DNA of 7,325 nt from Treponema sp. (lineage in GTDB: Bacteria > Spirochaetota > Spirochaetia > Treponematales > Breznakiellaceae): positions 1-7,325 of the forward strand of contig JAITHQ010000082.1 in NCBI GenBank assembly GCA_031279925.1, given 5' to 3'. Under the pieces are notes generated by a model, which was not told the origin of the DNA, made no database searches, and worked only from the letters and a program-made list of their open reading frames with translations. Numbering within the stretch: the first letter of the stretch is position 1; each line of letters begins with the position of its first letter. The position numbers were made by a program, and so were the translations under genes. This document shows, piece by piece, positions 1 to 6,623 of this stretch.

Positions 1-914
1 ATAATGCCAACCGAAAGCAGCATCTGGTTAATCACCCCCTCCTGATTCAGCATCACCTTGAAAATCAGCATGGAGACCAGGCCCGGCACGGCCCAGGGCA
101 GAATGAAAATCGCCCGCCAGAACGAGCGGAACTTTACCGCCTTTGCCCGCAAAATTAATGCCTGGAACAGGCCGAAGGCGTAGGATGAAAAAGTGGCAAG
201 AAAAGCCCAACTTACCGTCCAGATAAAAATCTGCACAAAAGTGCTGCCCCAGATTTTGACACCGATGATGCGCCCAAAAGTTTCAAAGCCCGTCCATTCA
301 ACCAGTTTGCGGGGCGGAATAAAATTGGCGTTGAAGTTGGTAAAGGCTACCAGAATTGAAAAAATAATGGGAACCAGGGAAATGAACAGTACCAGTAAAA
401 TACCGGGAGTGATCATGATGTACTCAAAGGCGTTTTTCCACAAATCGCGGAAATACTGAACGCTGGAAATTTCGATTCCCGCTTCGATTTTTTGCCGTGT
501 TTTGTATGCGTCACGGATATTCCATATCCAGATTGCGCCAAACAGGAACAATGCCAAAACCGCGATAATGCCGCCCAGCATCAGCATAATCGAATGATCG
601 TACACCGCCGCGGCGTGGACACGGGGAATACTCCCCAGCGTAAACAGGCCCCAAATCCCCTTGATAAAAAATCCGTAGTTGTGAATGTCGCCTAACAGCT
701 CCGGGATTTTGCCAATAAAAATTCCCCAGTCAAGCCGCCCGGCTGTCTCCACGGTGTACCGCGCCGCGTTTCGCCACACGCCGCTGGTTAACAGTTCTAT
801 ACTGATCAAAATTACCTGCAAAAGGAAAATGATCAGCGCCTTGATTTTCTGTTTATTGATAAACTGCCCGCTGCCCCAGACAATGGCGGAAAAAATTGCC
901 GCTATATTTTTCAT
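1..914 (-). CDS. malF: Maltose/maltodextrin ABC transporter permease, MalF/MdxF-like (3' end beyond window)
   Basis: Inner-membrane permease of a carbohydrate ABC importer (CUT1 family), expected to pair with MalG and receive maltodextrin from the binding protein encoded just upstream. The frame stays open for 304 codons to the window edge. Hydrophobic segments lie near residues 27-43, 109-131, 164-191, 224-255 and 266-288. Recognisable family features are the N-terminal GQFINKQ-IKA stretch (about 16-26), LVAFTNFN (188-195), LVEWTGFETF (204-213) and FILPWAVPGL (270-279). These match the shorter Gram-positive MdxF/MalC type better than the 514-residue E. coli MalF with its large periplasmic P2 loop. 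The cytoplasmic EAA loop lies off the edge. An ATG at 920 is also in frame, but AGGAG (plus-strand 923-927) is only 2 bases from it and 8 bases from the ATG at 914, so 914 is chosen. It starts 16 bases after the malE stop, so the two are surely co-transcribed. Sugar specificity is inferred from family resemblance. Confidence 0.9.
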   Translation of the reverse strand, partial: MKNIAAIFSAIVWGSGQFINKQKIKALIIFLLQVILISIELLTSGVWRNAARYTVETAGRLDWGIFIGKIPELLGDIHNYGFFIKGIWGLFTLGSIPRVHAAAVYDHSIMLMLGGIIAVLALFLFGAIWIWNIRDAYKTRQKIEAGIEISSVQYFRDLWKNAFEYIMITPGILLVLFISLVPIIFSILVAFTNFNANFIPPRKLVEWTGFETFGRIIGVKIWGSTFVQIFIWTVSWAFLATFSSYAFGLFQALILRAKAVKFRSFWRAIFILPWAVPGLVSMLIFKVMLNQEGVINQMLLSVGI

Positions 915-930
915 TATCATCACTCCTTTT

Positions 931-2239
931 TTAATCGCTCCAGAAACGGGATTTTCCCGCCATCATCAGGGCGGTGTCGTAAGTGTCCATCGCTTTTTTC
1001 TGGGCTTCCGCAGTAGAAAGCTGCTTGTCCCAGGTAAAAGTGAAAAGCGCCTTCTGCGCGTCCCACATCTGGTTCACTTCGGGAATAGTCGGCATGGGGT
1101 CGGCGTAGGGGGCCTGTTCCATAATGCCCCGCAGCAGCACATCATCCCGCAGCCCTTCAATGCCGCCGATGTCTTTGTACGCGGCAAGTTTGCCCGTTAC
1201 CTTAAACTGAATCGTTTCGCCTTCCACACTCGCAAGAAAATCCACAAAGGCGCGGGCCGCGTTCACGTTTTTCGTATAACTGGAAACAGCCGCCACAATA
1301 TTGCCGCTAAAGCAGCGCGGCTGCCTTCCCCCAATCGTGGGCAGTTTTGTTATGCCAAATTGTATGCCGTTTTTCTTCGCGTCGCCAATTGCCCAGGGGC
1401 CGGTAATGGTAAAAGGAACCTCTCCCCGCTGAAAAGCCGCCACCGTAGCGTCCCAGGTTGCGTCCGCGGTATTCACATTGTAGTAATTCCGCAGGCTGGT
1501 ATAAAATTCCACCCCCTGCCGGGCGGCGTCGCTGTCAAAACCGGGGCTGCGAAAATCGTCCATGTCCGGCCCAAAAAGCTGCATCCCAAAGGCCGTCAGA
1601 AAAAAATAATTATGATAGGAATCGTCAACCTGCCAGCGCAGGGCGTATTTATGCGCCGCCGGATTGTTCCACCTTTTGGCAAAGGCGATCACTTCCTCAA
1701 AGGACTGGGGAACCGGCGTGTTCCCCAAAAGTTCTTTATTATAGAAGAAGGCGATGTTTTCGGTGGAGATGGGAACCGCGTACAGTTTCCCCTTCGGAAG
1801 TGCAGGTTTTAACCGCCGCGTCCAGCAGGAGCTGCGAATATTTTTGTTGCAGCTCCGGCGGGAAGGGCAGGCAAATGTCGTCGATAATGGCGTTGCCAAT
1901 ATGATCATGGGGCATTAAAAAAACGTCAGGCCCAATACCCGCCGGGCCGTCCAGCGAGACCTTGCCCCGGGCGTCAACATTGCCCACGTTTTCATACTTG
2001 ATGACCACATCCGGGTATTTTTTATTGAAACCCTCGATTACCGCCTTTGCCCAGTCGTTGTTGTCCATCCAGACCAGCAAGGGGCCGGAGACCCGTCCTT
2101 CCGCTGTCTGTTCCGCCGCAATGTCTTTTGCGGCGCGGCTGTAGGCCCCTTTAACAATAAGGGCCGAAATACCGGCAATAACCAGCGCAAGGAGCAGTAA
2201 AGCCCCCACCCCGCTTGCCGCCACAACAATTTTTTTCAT
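931..2239 (-). pseudogene. malE: Maltose/maltodextrin-binding protein, MalE-like, interrupted by a 1-base frameshift
   Basis: Extracytoplasmic solute-binding protein (SBP_bac_1 family) that would deliver maltodextrin to the MalF-type permease encoded 16 bases downstream. The first frame runs from ATG 2239, after AGGAGG (plus-strand 2245-2250) at 5-base spacing. It gives DNNDWAKAVIEGFNKKYPDV (59-78) and DVFLMPHDHIG (105-115). The homology then moves to another frame: KGKLYAVPISTENIAFFYNK, the family motif ITGPWAI (about 278-284), and a C-terminus ending FWSD. The switch lies in an A4 run (plus-strand T 1807-1810). Dropping one base joins ...LLDAAVK to PALPKGKLYAVP and yields 435 residues with no other defect, so this is either a sequencing or assembly homopolymer error or a very recent mutation. 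The leader (1-30) is a long hydrophobic stretch with no cysteine, so the protein is not a typical lipoprotein. It may be anchored by an uncleaved signal or cleaved near the alanines at 36-37. Family call is firm; functional status is uncertain. Confidence 0.88.
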
Positions 2240-2294
2240 GCGTGCCTCCTGATTTTTTTATGAATAAAAGCCATATAAAATTAAGTTTAATACA

Positions 2295-2327
2295 TTTTTT
2301 TAAAAAAAGAAAAAAAATTTAAAAAAA
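2295..2327. promoter_or_regulatory. A/T-tract cluster upstream of malE (possible curved DNA or UP element)
   Basis: A T7-A7 block (2295-2308) is followed by A8 (2310-2317) and A7 (2321-2327). The tracts sit about 55-90 bases before the malE start and read as T-tracts in malE orientation. Closely repeated A-tracts tend to bend DNA and can act as UP elements, but no clear -35/-10 pair accompanies them here. In an AT-rich spacer this could also be compositional. Confidence 0.3.
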
Positions 2328-2598
2328 TAATATAAACCCTTCTGAGGATTCAGAATCTGAAGGCCAGGGAAGCGATTATTAAAAGGGTAGTCCAGGGCTC
2401 TGCCTTTTCAGCTTATCTATTATTTATGTTACGCAAAAACTGTATAAAATATCGCTGGATTCCCTCCAAAATGCTCAAATTTATGTATTTTTTTACAAAT
2501 TTAAGGCGTATCTTTAAATGTAAAATTGCCTTTATTTAAGGCGGGATATTAAGGAAACACTTATTGAATCGACGCCGGGCCTTCGGTCTGCAATCAGC

Positions 2599-2650
2599 AA
2601 AAAAGTTGATTTTTTGAATTACTGTTATAAACTACCAAAAATATTAATAT
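2599..2650 (+). repeat. Intergenic direct repeat, copy 1 of 3
   Basis: This copy has AAAAAGTTGA, a T-run, then the core GAATTACTG (2616-2624) and, exactly 17 bases from core start, TACCAAAA (2633-2640), followed by ATATTAATAT. The second half-site reads AACTAC where the other copies have AATTAC. It is the most divergent copy in that half and lies farthest from the lipoprotein operon. Its upstream arm (AAAAAAGTTGA) is most like copy 3. Confidence 0.7.
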
Positions 2651-2845
2651 AATTCAAATTCGGGGAATTTATAAAACTGAAATTTTGTAATTTCCTCATT
2701 GATTATAGAACGTTTTCTGCTTCAAAGAATCGTGCATTTGTGCGAAGAATCTATCGGTATTGTAGCACACCTAAAAACATGTTGAATTAGCAGCTTCGCC
2801 CTTCATGGGGATGTATTTGGTCATCAAATTTTTTGCCTTTGCAAT

Positions 2846-2884
2846 GCAGGTATTATCATGGTATGAATACCGATAAAACCATGC
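2846..2884. other. Imperfect stem-loop GGTATTATC...GATAAAACC
   Basis: GGTATTATC (2849-2857) pairs with GATAAAACC (2872-2880) with one mismatch. It encloses an inner GGTA-tgaa-TACC hairpin, and an outer GCA/TGC pairing extends it past a one-base bulge. There is no T-run on either side, so a terminator is unlikely. It could be a structured RNA segment or a protein-binding dyad. The right arm also pairs perfectly with a separate decamer about 110 bases upstream (2752-2761). Confidence 0.4.
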
Positions 2885-2888
2885 CAGG

Positions 2889-2942
2889 AAAAGGTTCTCG
2901 TTTAGAATTACTGTTGAAAATTACCAAAAGTATTAAAATCCA
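2889..2942 (+). repeat. Intergenic direct repeat, copy 2 of 3
   Basis: The core GAATTACTG (2905-2913) and TACCAAAA (2922-2929) are again 17 bases apart, start to start, followed by GTATTAAAAT. The core contains two AATTAC half-sites (2906 and 2919) spaced 13 bases apart. Weak similarity with copy 3 may extend upstream through an ATGAATA-containing stretch about 40 bases before the core, so the original unit may have exceeded 50 bp. Confidence 0.7.
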
Positions 2943-3094
2943 AACACCTTGTCCTGAGGGGCGGGCTATTAAACCTCTTCGCTATGAATAACGCTTCTTG
3001 TGCATGGGCAAAAACAGGCTGCTGGTTTGTGAATGGTCTTAAACGCATTTGTTATGAAGAATTGCATTGAGTATTATGAATATTATTTACAGGG

Positions 3095-3150
3095 TGAAAA
3101 AAGTTGAATTTTCGAATTACTGGCAGAAATTACCAAAAAAATAAAAAAAG
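3095..3150 (+). repeat. Intergenic direct repeat, copy 3 of 3
   Basis: AAAAAAGTTGAATTTTC leads into GAATTACTG (3114-3122) and TACCAAAA (3131-3138), with the same 17-base spacing as the other copies, then an A-rich tail. Both AATTAC half-sites are intact (3115 and 3128). This copy lies about 140 bases upstream of the first lipoprotein start, where it could overlap an upstream activator region. Confidence 0.7.
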
Positions 3151-3190
3151 AACAACTTTTTATAAAAAAAACTTTTCTTTATTTTGGAAG

Positions 3191-3199
3191 TGGTACTAT
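3191..3199 (+). promoter_or_regulatory. Possible extended -10 promoter for the lipoprotein operon
   Basis: TGGTACTAT reads as an extended -10 (TG, one base, then TACTAT matching TATAAT at 4 of 6). TATATT, overlapping at 3197-3202, is an alternative. No good -35 hexamer sits 16-18 bases upstream. If used, transcription would start near 3206 and leave an 85-base leader containing the 12-bp stem-loop. The position is plausible but the sequence support is weak. Confidence 0.25.
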
Positions 3200-3214
3200 A
3201 TTTAAATTATTGGG

Positions 3215-3244
3215 ATTTGTTTCAATAGCAAAATTGAAACAAAT
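3215..3244. promoter_or_regulatory. Perfect 12-bp inverted repeat in the leader of the lipoprotein operon
   Basis: ATTTGTTTCAAT (3215-3226) and ATTGAAACAAAT (3233-3244) are exact reverse complements around the 6-base spacer AGCAAA. The dyad ends 46 bases before the first lipoprotein ATG. It is not followed by a T-run on either strand, so it is not an intrinsic terminator. It could be an operator for a dimeric regulator or a 5'-UTR hairpin that stabilises the mRNA. I do not recognise it as a known box. Confidence 0.6.
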
Positions 3245-3264
3245 TAATTAAAAAAAGCTGAAAT

Positions 3265-3279
3265 TTGGTTTTAAACCAA
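3265..3279. promoter_or_regulatory. 15-base palindrome abutting the Shine-Dalgarno of the first lipoprotein
   Basis: TTGGTTT-T-AAACCAA is a perfect 7-bp dyad about a single central base. Its right arm ends on the first two bases of the ribosome-binding site AAGGAGG (3278-3284). As RNA it would be a small hairpin needing to open its centre. As DNA it is a plausible repressor half-site pair. Either way it is placed to affect initiation at 3291. Confidence 0.45.
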
Positions 3280-3290
3280 GGAGGCAAACA

Positions 3291-4907
3291 ATGAAAAAAA
3301 CGTTGGGTCTATTCGTTCTGGCATTCACATTATCTTTCTTAATGTCTTGCCCGACTCCATCCAGCCCTTCAAACAAGAAGGTTATTAGCGTTACCGTTAC
3401 TCCAAAGAACGGCCAAACGGTTGATAAGGGCGGAACAAAGGAATTTACAGCCCTTGTGATCGTTCAGGGCGGGGCGTCTGCGGCAGTAACCTGGGATGTT
3501 ACTGCCGATCCTTCCGGTATTTTGGCAGCCGGGACAAAAATTGACAGCAATGGAAAGTTGACCGTTGCGGCGGACGAAACAGCCGTAAAGTTAAAAGTAA
3601 CGGCAACGTCCACTGTTGATAAATCCAAAAAGGGGTCCGCCACGGTAAATGTAACGTCTGTGGATAATCCCCCCAAGGTGAACAGCGTTACTGTGGATCC
3701 AAAAGGTGTAACGGTGAACAGGGGCGAAACAAAGGAGTTTACGGCGACGGTGGCCGTTGAAGGCAACGCGCCTGTAAGCGTAACATGGGATTTAAGCGGC
3801 AACACAAAAAATGGAACAATCATTGCGCCGCTGGAGAATGATTCCAACAAAGCCACCTTGACTGTCGCGGTGGATGAAACCGCCAATGCCCTTACGATAA
3901 AGGCAAAATCCACGTACGATAATACCAAAACGGATAGTGTAACAATAACGGTACTCGATCCCGGCAATCCCAATAATCCGCAGGTAACAGGCGTAACTGT
4001 TAACGCTGAAGGCGGTGTAACAGAAGTACTGCGGAGCAAAACTCTGCGTTTTACTGCAAGTGTAACGGCTGCAGGCGGGGCCTCAACAGAGGTTGACTGG
4101 TCAATTACTACTACCGGGAAACATGTTGACACGATCATTGCCGGCGGGGTTTTAACTGTGGCGGCCTACGAGCCGCTGAACGCCTTGACCATAAAGGCAG
4201 CGTCCAAACATTCTCCCAATGTATTTGACGAAAAGACCGTCAGCGTACGCTACAACAAAATGTATATTATAGGGGATGATTTTGGCGGCTGGTCCCCTGA
4301 CGCGGCGCCAGGTTCCGCTACAGGGATCGAAATGGTCAAAAGCACGGATGGCGTTTACACCTGGACAGGCAAAATGACCAAAGATAAAACATTTAAATTC
4401 CACGATGATTTGATACAAAACTGGGATACCGGAAACTGGTTTGTCCCCATGGAAAACAACAGGGGCGCAACCGGCACTGTGGATGTAGTTTTGGAAAAGG
4501 TCAGTGGCTCCAATGCGTTCTTGGTAACTTCCGCTTCAGGCAGGTACACCATTACTCTTAATACTCTTGTTAAAAAAGCAACGTTTGCCGCATCCCAGGC
4601 GGATATTGGCGACGTAACGATTAACTGGAGCATCGCAGATGAAGGCGACAGTTTAACCCTTACCGGTAATACGCCGTTCCTTGTTTGTAAAACCGGGGGT
4701 ATTGCCAGTGTAACCGTTTCCCTTAGTACTGCCGGTTATACCTGTAAATGGTATGTGGACGGCGTACAGAAAGGAACAAGCGGAGATATTGCCATTAATG
4801 CCACCGATTATGCCCTTGGCGGGCACGAACTGTTGTTGGTAGCAACAAACAACAGTAATGTTTCGTGGACAGCCCCGTCTGTCAAATTCACGGTAACAAA
4901 GCAGTAA
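3291..4907 (+). CDS. Modular surface lipoprotein: three Big_2/Ig-like domains, SusE/SusF-like glucan-binding domain, shared C-terminal module
   Basis: Predicted exported lipoprotein of 538 residues. MKK plus a hydrophobic stretch ends in lipobox LMSC (17-20), so Cys20 should be lipidated. Three Big_2-like beta domains follow at about 31-121, 129-222 and 231-320. Each shows the VTV...G.T..FTA.V...G....VTWD pattern and a late LTV/KA.ST motif. Residues 324-434 (MYIIGDDFGGWSPD, a GVYTWTGKM strand, FKFHDD, several Trp, a closing GRYTITLN) resemble SusE/SusF outer-membrane starch-binding modules, so alpha-glucan binding is inferred. The final module (441-538) has CKWYVDGVQKG and DYALGGHELLLVAT and recurs in the next gene. 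The start is fixed by AAGGAGG at 6-base spacing. It is first in the operon, followed after 12 bases by a paralogue. No catalytic motif is visible, so a binding or adhesion role fits best. Outer- versus inner-membrane location cannot be told from sequence. Confidence 0.85.
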   Translation: MKKTLGLFVLAFTLSFLMSCPTPSSPSNKKVISVTVTPKNGQTVDKGGTKEFTALVIVQGGASAAVTWDVTADPSGILAAGTKIDSNGKLTVAADETAVKLKVTATSTVDKSKKGSATVNVTSVDNPPKVNSVTVDPKGVTVNRGETKEFTATVAVEGNAPVSVTWDLSGNTKNGTIIAPLENDSNKATLTVAVDETANALTIKAKSTYDNTKTDSVTITVLDPGNPNNPQVTGVTVNAEGGVTEVLRSKTLRFTASVTAAGGASTEVDWSITTTGKHVDTIIAGGVLTVAAYEPLNALTIKAASKHSPNVFDEKTVSVRYNKMYIIGDDFGGWSPDAAPGSATGIEMVKSTDGVYTWTGKMTKDKTFKFHDDLIQNWDTGNWFVPMENNRGATGTVDVVLEKVSGSNAFLVTSASGRYTITLNTLVKKATFAASQADIGDVTINWSIADEGDSLTLTGNTPFLVCKTGGIASVTVSLSTAGYTCKWYVDGVQKGTSGDIAINATDYALGGHELLLVATNNSNVSWTAPSVKFTVTKQ

Positions 4908-4919
4908 GAGGAGAGGAAA

Positions 4920-6605
4920 ATGAACACTCGAACAAAAAAAGTATATAAACTGATAACGGTTTTTGCGGCGCTTGTGCTATGCGTCATTGGCTGCAACAAT
5001 ATATTACAACCCAAAGCAGGAGGGGCGGCCCCCAATATCGATCAAGGCAAAGGGCTTGTGCAGATAAACATTGGAACAGTAGCGGGGCGCACTCTGCTGC
5101 CCGCTCAGGCGGATTTACTAATTGACGAATGGACGCTGACATTTACCCCGGCGGCAGGTAATCCCTTAACTACCCAAACAATCATAAGGCCAAGCCTGAG
5201 CCAGCCGGTGCAAATTGAAAAGGGGGAATGGGCGCTGTCGCTTGAGGCGAAAAAAGACGGAACAGTAATTGCAAGCGGAACCGCATCCGGTACTATTACC
5301 GTCACTAGCGGTCAGGCCGCCAGCGCAACAGTATCGCTGGTATTCGCAAGCCCCGCTTCGGGCAGCGGCAGCCTGAACTGGAATATTACCGACAGCAGCA
5401 GCCTTACAACAGGCGATGTTAAAATAGAACTGCTGCCCTTGAACGGCGGCACGGTACAGGAAATAGGAACCGCTCTTACCGGAAACAAAAATAACATAGC
5501 CGCCGGGTATTATCTGATAACGGTAATCCTTACCCGTGACGGGAAAAAGGCGCTTAAAAGCGATGTAGCCCACATTTACAAAGACCAAACCACAAAACTT
5601 GCCTGGACATTTGTTGCGGCAGATTTCCATGCGGCGGAAAAAATCTGGCTGGTTGGCGGAATGAACAGTTGGACTCTTCCCGGTACTTTGATGACCGATC
5701 TAAATCATGACGGTTCCTTTGAGTGGGAAGGCGATGTTACCGGAACCGGGGACTCCCTGTGTTTCCGCTTCAGCCTGCTGGATACTTCCGGCTGGTTTGA
5801 TACCGATAATGGCCACAGCGGCGACAACAAATGGTGGGGGCACTGGTTCGCGCCGCAGAATCCCGGCAATACTACGGCAGCGCTTAATACCGGTATTCCC
5901 CTTACATATTATCATTATACCAACCCGGATACAGCCAAATGGGAAATTTCCCCCGGCTGGTACAAAATAAGCCTTGATCCGCTTGCAAAAACGTTTAAGG
6001 CTGAAAAGCCTGTTATTGTCGAGTCGGTAACGGTAAATGGCGATAGTACAATCACCGCTGGACAAAACAAAACCTATACCGCCGTTGTTGGCGGTAAAAA
6101 CACTGACAGCGCCCAGGGCGTAACATGGTCAATTACAAGCTCCAGCCCCGGCGGAACTGTTGCCGCGGGAACATCTATTAATGCATCTACCGGCGTATTG
6201 ACAATTGCCCAACTCGAAACAGAAACAGGCGTGACTATCCGGGGAACGTCAACTCATACCGGTTCAAAATATGGGGAAAAATCAATAACCATTGCTCCCT
6301 TAACCACCGGCAATGCAAATATTACCTGGAACCTTGCAGCAGACCAGGGCGGCAGTTTAAGCCTTACTGGCAGCGCGCCATTCACTGTATACAAAACAAG
6401 CGGTACTAATTCTGCAACTGTTTCAGTCATCGCTGTCGGCTATAGCTTCGAGTGGTATGTAGACGGCGTATCAAAAGGGACGAACGATTCTATTACCATT
6501 GATTCCAACGATTATGCCCTTGGCGGACACGAGTTGTTGTTGATTGCAACAAACGGCAGCGTTCCGTGGACAGCTCCGCCTGTCAAGTTTACTGTAGCCA
6601 AGTAG
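4920..6605 (+). CDS. Modular surface lipoprotein: AGRTLLP N-terminal modules, SusE/SusF-like domain, one Big_2 domain, shared C-terminal module
   Basis: Predicted lipoprotein of 561 residues, lipobox VIGC with Cys25. Residues 44-142 form a beta-rich module with GKGLVQINIGTVAGRTLLP and EKGEWALSLEAKKDGT. Residues 146-236 form a second with AGYYLITVILTRDGKKALK and VAHIYKDQTTKL; I associate this pair with Treponema lipoproteins. A SusE/SusF-like domain follows at 238-363 (IWLVGGMNSWTLPG, FEWEGDV, KWWGHWF, WYKISLDP). It is rich in Trp, as expected for sugar stacking, so glucan binding is inferred. One Big_2-like domain spans 365-459. The C-terminal module (465-561, FEWYVDGVSKG and DYALGGHELLLIAT) is homologous to that ending the preceding gene, yet the N-terminal halves differ: the first gene has Big_2 domains there. 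Start supported by AGGAG at 6-base spacing, 12 bases after the previous stop, so translation is likely coupled. Exact ligand unknown. Confidence 0.85.
   Translation: MNTRTKKVYKLITVFAALVLCVIGCNNILQPKAGGAAPNIDQGKGLVQINIGTVAGRTLLPAQADLLIDEWTLTFTPAAGNPLTTQTIIRPSLSQPVQIEKGEWALSLEAKKDGTVIASGTASGTITVTSGQAASATVSLVFASPASGSGSLNWNITDSSSLTTGDVKIELLPLNGGTVQEIGTALTGNKNNIAAGYYLITVILTRDGKKALKSDVAHIYKDQTTKLAWTFVAADFHAAEKIWLVGGMNSWTLPGTLMTDLNHDGSFEWEGDVTGTGDSLCFRFSLLDTSGWFDTDNGHSGDNKWWGHWFAPQNPGNTTAALNTGIPLTYYHYTNPDTAKWEISPGWYKISLDPLAKTFKAEKPVIVESVTVNGDSTITAGQNKTYTAVVGGKNTDSAQGVTWSITSSSPGGTVAAGTSINASTGVLTIAQLETETGVTIRGTSTHTGSKYGEKSITIAPLTTGNANITWNLAADQGGSLSLTGSAPFTVYKTSGTNSATVSVIAVGYSFEWYVDGVSKGTNDSITIDSNDYALGGHELLLIATNGSVPWTAPPVKFTVAK
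5221..5273 (+). repeat. 53-base block identical to one in the downstream paralogue (copy A)
   Basis: This stretch of the second lipoprotein gene, encoding GEWALSLEAKKDGTVIA, is identical base for base to 6925-6977 in the third gene, including third codon positions. Flanking sequence is clearly more diverged. That fits recent duplication with local gene conversion better than protein selection alone. Confidence 0.85.
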
Positions 6606-6623
6606 CAAGAGGAGGGCATAAAA

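Larger units (their letters stand above)
2240..3290. other. AT-rich divergent intergenic region, apparently non-coding
   Basis: About 1.05 kb separates the leftward malE operon from the rightward lipoprotein operon. No convincing coding frame was found on either strand. The region holds clustered A/T tracts near the malE end, a diverged direct repeat present three times, the octamer TATGAATA four times on the plus strand (2259, 2862, 2983, 3075), several small dyads, and the leader of the lipoprotein operon. Small dyads not listed separately are TTCTGA-ggat-TCAGAA at 2340-2355, AAAAGG/CCTTTT at 2381-2408, and GCCTT-tattt-AAGGC at 2528-2542. The decamer ATTTAAGGCG occurs twice, at 2499 and 2534. 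No consensus promoter could be assigned for malE. The length is unusual for a bacterial divergent spacer, so a small RNA or the decayed remains of an insertion are possible, but neither is shown. Confidence 0.7.

Noticed and set aside
1807..1810. Programmed ribosomal frameshift in malE
   Set aside because: A +1 shift would be needed. The site has only an A4 run, no stop or rare-codon slippery context, and binding proteins of this family are not known to use frameshifting. An indel is simpler.
685..1812. 375-codon open frame on the plus strand
   Set aside because: It lies antisense to the malE and malF genes, which have clear family homology and good ribosome-binding sites. Its translation is low-complexity and basic with no recognisable domain.
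2338..2363. Dyad near CCTTCTGA as a terminator of leftward read-through before malE
   Set aside because: The T-rich stretch on the minus strand starts several bases after the stem and the pairing is imperfect, with competing folds. It is not strong enough to call.
2381..2408. AAAAGG/CCTTTT hairpin as a terminator or small RNA end
   Set aside because: It has a six-pair stem with a long loop, and no upstream gene on the plus strand. It is too weak to annotate separately in AT-rich DNA.
2599..3150. CRISPR array
   Set aside because: The three repeats are diverged, spaced 289 and 209 bases apart, and have no uniform spacers or cas genes nearby.
3215..3244. Intrinsic terminator
   Set aside because: The stem is AT-rich and not followed by a T-run in either direction. 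No gene ends nearby for it to terminate.
3464..4138. 224-codon open frame on the minus strand
   Set aside because: It is antisense to the Big_2 domains of the first lipoprotein. Its Val/Ser/Thr-rich translation is a mirror of the repetitive sense codons.
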